Shown in pieces: positions 35,770 to 45,775 of a stretch of 64,000 bases of DNA. The notes below the pieces were generated by a model. That model was not told the origin of the DNA, did no database searches, and worked only from the letters and a program-made list of their open reading frames with translations. Position 1 is the first letter of the stretch, and each line of letters opens with the position of its first letter. The translations under genes and the position numbers were made by a program. The stretch is from Sanderia malayensis (taxonomy: Eukaryota > Cnidaria > Scyphozoa > Semaeostomeae > Pelagiidae), in the NCBI GenBank assembly GCA_013076295.1, contig RQOL01000531.1, forward strand, positions 1,984,001 through 2,048,000, read 5' to 3'.

Positions 35770-38700
35770 CTAACGCTCTTTGGTTTTGTTTTGGACTTTC
35801 CTCGGCACAAAAAGCTGTTGATCAGGTTTCTTCAACTTGAAAAGACCTTGACCTTCAGAAGAAGAATCAAGGGACTCATCCGAAGCTTCGCACATCCTTC
35901 CAGCTTGTTCAACATCTTCTCCTGATTCTGCTTTATTCTTCACTTCGCAGACGTTCTTGCTGATCTTTTTTGCATAAGTCTCCTTTACTCTTGTGAGAAA
36001 TTGCCTGGCTTCCTTTGAGCTTTGTGCCTTAGGTCTCTCAACTTCTTCATCTTCAAACAAAAGCTCTATCTTCTCTATCAATGCATGCATACTACCATGC
36101 CTTTCAATGCTAGCACTCTTATTATTTTGATCACAACTTCGCTCAAAATCTTCCGTCTCCAAACCACTATCGATGGAGTTGTTTTGTTTCTCACTCATAC
36201 AACTAGGATCATCTGCGAATTTTTTTGATTTCTTATTATCATCAGCGCCATTGGCCTGGTCAACAGTAATCGAATTGGCAACAGGCGTCAACTGGTCAAC
36301 GGGCATCGAATTGGCAACAGGCATTGAGTTGGCAACAGGCATCGAGTTGGCAACAGGCATCGAGTTGGCAACAGGCGTCGACTGGTCAACAGGCATCGAA
36401 TTGGCAACAGGCATCGAGTTGGCAACAGGCGTCGACTGGTCAACGGGCATCGAATTGGCAACAGGCATTGAGTTGGCAACAGGCATCGACTTGCCATCGG
36501 GCACCAATTGACTAACATTGGCAAATGTCTCCCCCTTACTTAATCCTTTATCACCACAAGATATCGACTCTTTCACATTAGTTCCAACTGACTTGACATC
36601 ACCACAGCAAACCGATTCACCATTATCTACATGTCCATTCTGAACACTGCTCATAAAGAGATCAGCTTCAACGTACTTAACATCGCCGTTACGTTGCAAA
36701 ATTTTCACGCATTTCGCCTTGGTGCTCTCTTCACCAGAACTGCTATTAGCAATCACATGATTTACGCATTCTTGACTTCCTAAATGCGCTACCACTGGCG
36801 CTTGAGTTTGCATAAGGCGTTCATCCCCATCACTCTGCTGTCCAAGTATTTCAATAGACTCCACCACGACATCATCATCGTCCCTGTCCATATCCGATTC
36901 ATCAAAATAAACATGAGCAGCTTGAGACGAATGCACAGTCGACTTCTCCTGAATCGCCTCCAAATCATGGCGACTTTCAATACTACCAGTCCCTTTTGAA
37001 TCACTCACAGGATTTACAATTGATGAACGATCGTTGTATTCAACAGCAGAAATGTCTACATCGATAGCAGAGTCTACATCCTTAATCGCAGCATGCTGGT
37101 TGCTGTAATTGCTGCACTCTTGCTGTACACTCAACGACGCGGGGCACTCATTTCTTGTCCCATCCGCATTGCTGTTCGCCATTGTCTGCGATGGATTCAG
37201 TTCAGCTCTCTTTGTTTCCTCTTTGCCCCCGTTCTGACTTGTAAACTGCTGTTCTGCACTAGACATAGGATGCATACAATGGTGCTTCTCGGCGAATCTT
37301 GGGATGAAAGGAACGTGTTGTCTAGAGAAGCTTTGATGCTCAGGGTGAATTTTCGCATTGGATGTTGAAGATGCTACTGAGTTCTAAAAGTGCGAAATCA
37401 ACATTAGGTTAAAAGAAGCAACTGCTAAAAAATTTATGAATATGGATATGGAAACATTAAGAGCACTTTCCAGGGCCCAATTCAGTTCAGCCTAGCCAGG
37501 CCAAGCCAAGACAACCCCAGCGAAACCCAACCCAACAAAGCTAAACTGAATTAAAAATAGAATGGTACATTTAAAATATTCAACCGAACTATTTTACTTA
37601 CCATTGGTTCATTAAAAACGTCTAAAGGGATCGTTGTGCCTTTAATCAACTCTTGGATGATTTGCTCGATGTATTTGATCCCTTCATTTCTCGAGACAAG
37701 AGCATTCGCTTTTCCCAAAGTCCATTGAGCTTCCAGTTTGGAACAGCTCAAAAACTGAACGTTAGCCTTCAAGAAACAAGTTCTCAGTAAGCACATAAAT
37801 AATTAATGATGATAAATACTTTTAGACGCTGTTCCCTCCCTGTGTAAAAAGCTTCATGGCTTAACAAAGCAAGCATCTGAACTGCCTTTAATTTTGCATC
37901 AAAGCAGAATTTAACCTTACTTGAGCCACTGAAATAATAACAAATGTATTACATATCTTCGAACATATTCCGATGATATTAATTTAGAATAGCGTGTTTC
38001 GTCGAATATTTGTTGTTAAAAATAAAGAAGTTCGACGCTTGTTATATCAGGACTTCTTCCATTGTTAAATCCAGAACAGAAAGGCTAAATTGTACAAACC
38101 TGGTATCTATATTGATTGTGAGGGTCATGACTTTTATAAATCTCAGAGGTTGCAACAGCCACTGCACTTATCCTGAGGTCTTCGTTGCAGCCTCGCCTGT
38201 ATGACTTGATAACGATGAAATATGTTGGCACGTTTGTTGTGCTGAACCTCTTGTTCAACAAATCCTTACACAGCTTGGTCGTCAACGGAATCCGCTTGGT
38301 CTCCACACTTCTTCGTATTATTTGGTAAGAAAAACAGAGAATAATAAACTGTGGATTTGTCTCCAGCAAAATCTGATGTAATCTGCTCATCTCTAATGCC
38401 CTTGGGCTGGTCGGCATTTGTTGTACTGTCTGATGTTGCGTTGAAGAATCTGAAGTACAAGCAAACAAATCATTACATCCACTTCAGTGAGTACTCTAGT
38501 CTTTAAAGCATCAGTAAATTTTAGAACTCAAGTTTCTCAAGAGTTTCTCAGGAATTTTTATCATTTTCTAAAAAATATTACGTGAAAAATACGATAATGA
38601 AAACGGTTAGAATCATTTAAATCAATGCGCTAACTAAATCATTGAAAACACTAACATTAGTAACACTAACATATCCAAAGAACAAAATTAGTCAAATCTA

Positions 38701-41700
38701 TCATATTCTGACGCATGATAGAACGAACTGGCGTGGCATTGTGAGGCGTGTCATGCAGTATTAACTGCGTGTGATATCTTAGTAGTAGTATCGTATCATA
38801 TAATTAAATGTATACTCACTGGGTAAAGTGTTACTTGTGGTCTTAGCTTGGTTAGTTTGCGAATTTGCTGTTTTGTCACTTCCAACTCTCATTGTCATCA
38901 CGTCTGGCTGCTTGGTTCTCTGATATTTCTGCTCAGAAATTGCGTCTTTACTTTTATCCGTCGACTGCTTCTGAGAAAATCAATAATTTATAGGTGTTAA
39001 TAGTCACTAAATACAACAATCGAATTCAGTAGACATTCGTAAAAATATATTTTGTTCATCAAGCAATAACTCGAAGCAACCTATCACAAAGATATGAGCA
39101 AAGAATACTTACTTCCATAGCAAGCATTCTTCTCTCTTTGACTGTGGAAAATATTTTTGCTTCAGTAAGTTTTATTGAAAGCCTATTTTTTTATAAACGA
39201 TAGAAAACAAAACAAGAAAACAGGTTTTTACCTTTAACAAGAACTTCATAGTTAATATCAACAGCTTTATCAGCCGTCCAAACGTCAACTAAATGAACAT
39301 CTTTTCCATCAATTGTATGATTTTTTCTCTTTCGTAGCTTTATTTTAGTATCAAACATCAAGTCATTGAACACCCAAATAGACTGAAATATGGAAAATAT
39401 GTGAAATAATATAGCACTGAGCAATATGCTACTGCGCATTCTGACCACCTTTATTCTCTTTTCATATATACAAGTATGCGAAGAAAACCATGACAATATG
39501 GATTCACTAAGCCCATATACATTTCAATAATAATCTATTTTGACTCACCTCATAAGGCAAATCTTCATCAATGTTATCAAACAGACAGCAGAACATGGCC
39601 TGGAAAAAATGACAGATTATTTAAAAGGCCTCATTACATCAACTTACTTCTGTTTATATTTGAATCCAATAGATAAGATATTAAATTTAGATCTTGATAT
39701 TTACCATAGACGGTATATGTTTTAACTCTTCGTCTAACTCGTACACATAATGAAGCGATACATCGTCAACCTCTCCGGTATCCAAATACCGAACATGAAC
39801 CTAAAACACAAAACAAAAATTATTAGGAAAATTCAAGCACAAATACCAAACTGAAGTTTGAACATCTATAGAAGCAAAAAACTCATTATTGCAAAGGTTC
39901 AGTTAAGATTTCCTGACGTTGTTATCTGAGAAATCCGAATACAACCCACCTCACGTTTACCAGATAATTTGTTTAACTGTAGCTTTTCGATCATAGCTCT
40001 CATCCACGAGTTCGTCTTATTTTCTCTGACTGCAACAAGAAGCCCAGCTTTCAGTGCTACCTCATCACAGTTCTTTCTCTCTTTACAACTTTGAAAAAAG
40101 AAAAAAAATGTAAAATTGCTTCGTATATTGATATTTTATATTTCCACTAGCGAAAGCAGTCAACTCGCATATCCAATGCCTCGAGCATTCATTTTTCTCG
40201 CCTGATTTCGACTTGATGTTTCAAGGATACTTCAAGTATGACCAATAATATTTCAAAACCTCGGTAAATGAAATATATTCTATTCCGTCTGGTAGCTCGA
40301 CAAAACGCGTAGCTTAAACCTTTCCGAATAAAAAAAGTAGCTTGCATTTCAAAACAAAATCTCGCAAGATGAAATAAAATACACAATCCTACTTCTGCCA
40401 CGTTTTAAATCTCCTCATGGTAACTTCTTCATCTTCCAGGCTATCTGGTTTGAACCAGAATCTTCCCTTTTTGTCAAGAGAGCTCACGATTCTTCCAAAC
40501 ACATCTTCATGTTCATCTTCCTCTGCTGCCACGCTTGAAAATGCTATAATCAACAGGATAAACAGCAAGGAATGAAAAGACGGGCATAACCACTGCAGCT
40601 AACAGAACGGCCATAAGAAATAGCAAGCAGAAAGAAAACGATAAAATTGCTGATAATAATACTCCAAAACTCAAATTTCAAGCAACAAACCTTCTTTCTC
40701 CTCAGGTTCACTTCTTTCTGAGCTTTCAGTGGAGGTATTTGCGAGTGTTGTGGAGCTCACATCTCGATCAAAACATTTCACATGCCCTTCTTTATCAGCT
40801 GATTCCACAAGAGTATCTTTGTTGTCACAAACCAATGCATTCAATGCCAATTGTGCCTGCAATATACTCACTAATGAGATTTAACGCATAGCTCAACTTA
40901 AATTATGCATAAGCATCTCAGAGAAGTGGCATTCATAGAAAGGGGTGTATGCTGCAGACAATAACTTAAAGGAGTAGGATACCTGCTGATGACCATACGT
41001 ATTGACCACCTTTAACTTACTACTGACCATGCTTATCATACTATTGACCACCTTCAACATACTATTGGCCACACTTATTATACTATTGACCAACCACCTT
41101 TAACATACTATTGACCACACTTATCATACTATTGACCACCTTCAACACACTATTGACCACCTTTACTATACTATTCCCAAAGAAGTGATTTTCTACAAAT
41201 TGACTATTTTATGAAGAACTACACCCTACATATTTTAGTTTAACAGGGGTCCTGCCCCCTGCCCATATAGTCACTACAGGCCTGGATGTTACATTCACTG
41301 GGCACCGAATCCAGCAGGAAGGCTTCAAACAATAATGAATGAATTGCTAATAAATGTCAAGTGCATACCTTTTCCAAAGCAGTTACGGCAGCCAATAATG
41401 TCTCTCTTATCTTTGAAATATTCATAACATAATTCTGCAGTTCCTGAAACAACAATTCAAATAAAACTACATGAGTATATTCCTACATTGAACAATTGTA
41501 TGCTGTATATGCTAAAAATGACATGACAACAAAGAAGTTGTTTGCAAAACCCAGCGGACAGATAGAAGGGGATTGGCATGGTGCAGATGTGATATAATAA
41601 TGTAATCATGTAATGAATGTAGTAAGCAAATGCAAACTCACGCTGTGACTATGATCCAATGATTCCATCAACACATTGATTCTATATGTAAATAACATTA

Positions 41701-42248
41701 TATTAAGGCACTGATGCTCGCACTACACAACACCATCTCTTCGCATAACAAGACAATCTCTTCCAAATATCATGCATAAGATAAGAACCATTGAAAAAAG
41801 AACACACATCGCTCGAGTAACTTTCGAGGGGAAAGTATTATATATCTGCCACGCCTCCCCCTCTCTCTCTCGTCAAAGGACTGTCAGCTTCAAGATCACG
41901 TGTGTGGTATAAGTACAAACCAAGGATATCTTGAATACGTCGTTTCGTCGGGAGGTATCAAGCGACATACTTTGTAATTTGCATCCATTTTTAGTACAAT
42001 TGAAGTTGCAAAAATACAAAAATTATTAAAATTTCTCTTCCGGGTTTATTGCATCTTGAATCTTGATTCATTCCACCACTGCACTGCATTGTGGCCTAAC
42101 CCTTGGTCAAGAAAATGGCTCATGTTTTGTATCAAAGGATATCCTTGATATGCTTTGATGCAAAAGTACTTATGAAAATAAATAATACGTGACAATACCT
42201 TCTATTTAAAGGTTCTTTTTCTTCAGGTTGACTATTTTCTTCAGTCAT
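35770..42248 (-). CDS. Tudor-domain protein with coiled coil, unrecognised central domain and repetitive tail, 15 exons
   Basis: Exons are 42199-42248, 41642-41681, 41369-41443, 40691-40856, 40393-40543, 39950-40088, 39705-39800, 39549-39599, 39232-39382, 39113-39141, 38820-38970, 38100-38449, 37820-37915, 37602-37766 and 35770-37383; the lengths sum to exactly 1,107 codons plus stop. Residues about 18-62 look coiled-coil. A Tudor domain spans about residues 172-260 (KAGLLVAVRENKTNSWMRA, then VHVRYLDTGEVDDVSLHYVY and MAMFCCLFDN). A central part of about 150 residues (PTYFIVIKSYRRGCNEDLRI onwards) is well ordered in composition but I do not recognise it. The tail is Ser/Glu-rich with hexapeptide repeats. 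Tudor domains of this extended type usually bind dimethylarginine on Piwi proteins, so a germline RNA role is plausible but inferred. One acceptor (37915) is uncertain. Confidence 0.8.
36257..36495. repeat. Coding 18-bp minisatellite in the Tudor gene tail
   Basis: About 13 tandem units encode hexapeptides of the form NSMPVA or QSTPVD (roughly residues 869-945). Units are nearly identical at the DNA level, so copy number is likely polymorphic. Antisense open frames here are by-products. Confidence 0.9.
37479..37552. repeat. Small foldback with AATTCAGTT ends
   Basis: AATTCAGTT at 37479-37487 and AACTGAATT at 37544-37552 bracket a C/A-rich stretch. It is in the intron before the last exon of the Tudor gene. 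Possibly a decayed MITE. Confidence 0.35.
40998..41177. repeat. Tandem repeat of about 40 bp (CTATTGACCACCTT type)
   Basis: Four to five imperfect copies of a unit based on ACTATTGACCACACTTAT lie in the Tudor gene intron between exons 41369-41443 and 40691-40856. Confidence 0.8.
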
Positions 42249-43304
42249 AATTTCGGACTGATATTGTTTTAGAAAAAACCACGTGCAACAAAGTTACACA
42301 TTTGCAGTGCATTGTGGGGTTATAATGCCGCGAAAATTGCATTGGACGATAAATAAGCACTGAATCAACATGAACCAATTTCATTCCAAATAATAACATT
42401 GCAGCCTTTCCATTTTATTTGCACCTGCTCCACGCATTTATTGACCTTCTTATTCCATTACATCGACAACTTCACCCACGTGGGCCACGCCACGCCACGT
42501 GGAGAAGAAATAATGCCATACCATATTTTAACAGCCTCGTATTCATTAAGTAGGAAACGCGTGAATATGACGCGTACATTCCTGTATCCCTGACAACGTT
42601 GTAATTCGCGATTACGTCGTATAAGGTAAACAATCAGAGAACAAGTTGTGATCTGAGGATTGTGAAAATATTATTGTAGAATAAAATTAAAGCAAAATGA
42701 AATAAAAACCAAAAAATTGCATTCATACACCTCGTAGCGCTGGATTCCCGCCCGTAGCAACACCCTAGCTAGACTCTGGGGAATTGTACTACCATGAGCT
42801 CTGCGTTTACATATTAGATGAAGTCTAGTCATTAGCAGTTGTGGACGCATGGGAGGGAGGGTGCAAATGATACCAAAATGTAATGTCATCAGTCATCGCA
42901 AGTTATAATTACTAGATCGAATAATGGTAAATTAACTAATTAAAAGTTCAATGAAAATAAGAAAGTCATACAATAAGTAAAAGTAGGGGGTGCCTAAAAA
43001 AAGATAAATGCCTTGCAAAATTAAAGGCGTAAAGATAAAGTTTTTAACTCGGTTTTAATGTTGCAATGTAAAAATTGTTGAAATTAAAGTTTGTAGCTGA
43101 AGTATTGGAAAATCTCAAAAGTTTTAGCAAACAAAGAAATAATCAACTAGATATTAGTTACTCATGCGACTTATTGCAACTGATCTACCTTTTTATCTTT
43201 TAATAATCTACCTTTCATTATGTCAAATATCAAATAAGTTCAAAAAAAGAGGATTATGAAAATAATATGAAATAAATAAAGCCGAGAGTACTTGCTTCGT
43301 TCGA
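42249..43304. other. Intergenic between Tudor gene start and alpha-catenin stop
   Basis: About 1.05 kb. Near 42470-42510 there are two CACGTG E-boxes about 25 bases apart (CACCCACGTGGG and CCACGTGGAG), 230-260 bases upstream of the Tudor gene start. The part from 42950 to 43304 is AT-rich and is the alpha-catenin 3' untranslated region. No gene seen. Confidence 0.45.
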
Positions 43305-45775
43305 TTAATGCTGAATTTCGCCAAGTTGTTGGATGGGCGAGGGGCCAAGCTGCGCGTGATCTGTACTGCGCACAGTCGCCCGCGAATCAGATATGTCGAC
43401 CTTGATCAGCGGTTTCTTCTCGGGTGCTTTCATCTTCCACTTGACGATTGGGGTCTAAAATGGATTGAAGTGAATGATTCAAACTACGATACACCCAGTA
43501 TATTGTTCAAACAAAATGGGCTATTGTTTCTTCCATAGTTGAAACACAAGTCTATTGTTTTTTCTATTGTTGTGAGAAGAGATTTTATCTCAAAGGTTGT
43601 TATAAACGTGGGTTCGTATCTGCGGGTCTTCACTGTATACAGGTACAACGAGAGGCTTCATAAAGCAGCATAAAAAGCAAAGTGGTTTCTCAAACCTCGG
43701 CAGTTCTTCGTTGTTTTGTCGATGCAACGTAAGACGACTTGACGGTGAGAATAACAGAGTTCATCAGATTCTTAGCAGCTTGGATAAGCGACGTTGCACT
43801 GTCGAGCTAAACAAAGAGAACACATTCTTATCTTATAGCATTGCATAAAGTTATATAAAATAAAACTCGGTACATACAAGTAAGAGGCTTGAGCCCCATA
43901 TTGTATGGTTTATGGCCCTTTATTAGTGGCCCTATATTGTGGCCCTATATTAAAGAACATAACATATCAAATACAGAGTATAGTATAGTGTGTTAGGTTA
44001 GGTATAGCATGCTATAGCATGGTATATGTAGGGTATGATATAGTGTGTTAGGTTTGGCGTAGCATGCTATAGCATGGTATATGTAGAGTATGGTATAGTG
44101 TGTTAGGTTAGGTAGAGCAAGCTACAGCATGGTATACGTAGAGTATGGTATAGTACATGTATGTGTCATGCTCAAATTGAAAGGCACTTACTCCTGAGAC
44201 AACGAGTTCTCCGCTGATCATCTGTACATCAGCCTTAACACGTGCGGTGATGGTAAGCTGATGTGAGTACAATGCGATTCGTTGTAAGTAAGCAAGCAGA
44301 TCGTTCTTCGTTGGACTGTGTGGGCACTGCAATGGCAAGTGGATTTTCAAAGGTTATCTCAAAGGTTAAAGGCTGAAGGGTAAAGTTTAAAGCAGTCAAA
44401 GGATAAAGGAATAATATCAAAACATGCATAATAAAGGTCAGATATATAATAATACAGATACGTTGGTGGACAACACCATTTTTGAGAATGGCGTCAATAA
44501 TTAAGGAATATAACTAGGAATGGTTGACAAATCCAAGACAACAGTTGCTTTGATTTCAAACAATATAAATAATGGTTTTAAAAGCATTTGCTGAAATCAT
44601 ATCAGTAGATGAAACGAAGTAACTGTGGCCTGCAGCAAGAAGAACACACAAAGCACACGATGGACTGTTAGCTCAATACTTAACAGTCACTTCATGAATT
44701 AAAGAAAGAAGAAGTAACTGGCTGGCATAGCTTATCTTATAATACAGGTGCTATCGTACCTTGTCGGCAATTTCACCAGCAAGTTTGTTCAAAGCTTGAC
44801 CGAGCTTGGCAATTCTCTACAGAAAACAAGTGGAAATAATTGGTTAACAGTTGATAATAGAAACATCTACAGACGCTTGCGTGCAAGTAATATATGGAAT
44901 CACATTGCAGTTATCTCTAATGGAAGCAGCTACAAATTAAAAGGTGGTAGATTATCACATAAATACATGCACCTTCATGCAAGCAACATACCATGGGCAT
45001 ATAAGTAATGGTAAGTATATAGTGATGTTGTGAATGGAAAAGACGATGCATAGTTACCTCAGCACCCCGAATTACATCCATTGTTGTCTTCATCGGTCCA
45101 GTTCCTCTGTTGATAAGAATTAAAACAAAAAGTTAATGCTTGTATAACTAATATTATCATTACTTGTAACTAGCAAGATGGAGGTAAGTTTCCAGCAAAA
45201 TAAAATAATGCTTTATGTATTATTCATCTTGTTTACCTATGATGTCAAACCAAGGATCAGAAAGATGCATGAATTACGAAAATTAGTCTCAATATCAGGG
45301 GTTCGTAGCAATGAGATAGATGTACCTGGTACTTAAGTGAGAAATATTCAAAGATGGTAAAAAATATTGACCCTTAGATCGTACCTCGTGAAGTCAGACA
45401 TGTCCATCATGATCATACACATCTTTTTCGCCAATACAATGATGTCATTACTTTGGTCATCCCATTTGCTGACTTCAGTGACGAGTCTGTTCTTCTCCAT
45501 GCGCAGTCCTTCGTTCAACTTGGCAATCTTAGCCTTCTCCTCGGCGGGCAGGGCTCGCATGATCGACTAAAATAATAAACAACAAGCTCAACCGAAGATC
45601 TTCCCAAGCTCCCAACCTTTGTCGATGTATAAGTAAATCTGACTCACTCTGGCGCTGGTCTTTGTGAGTGTTTGGAAATTCTGGTCGAAATCACGCTCGC
45701 CTTTCCTCTCAAAGTCGTCATACTGTGAGAATTCAGCTGGTTCGTAGCCCTGAAAGACATCTTCTTCTCCTTGCG
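43305..45775 (-). CDS. CTNNA: Alpha-catenin exons 19-25: linker end and actin-binding domain
   Basis: Exons are 45648-45775, 45385-45566, 45058-45106, 44760-44816, 44192-44326, 43696-43806 and 43305-43454. The first is an acidic linker (EEDVFQGYEPAEFSQYDDFE). The rest are the five-helix actin-binding domain: ALPAEEKAKIAKLNEGL, VSKWDDQSNDIIVLAKKMCM, DLLAYLQRIALYSHQL, SATSLIQAAKNLMNSV and SSYVASTK, then the tail KWKMKAPEKKPLIK. Length and order match vertebrate alpha-catenin. The last exon ends GEIQH. Confidence 0.95.

Noticed and set aside
36173..36524. Repetitive frames on both strands with Glu-Leu-Ala-Thr-Gly or Trp-Gln-Gln units
   Set aside because: They are other-frame readings of the coding minisatellite in the Tudor gene; the minus-strand frame that joins the upstream exons is the real one.
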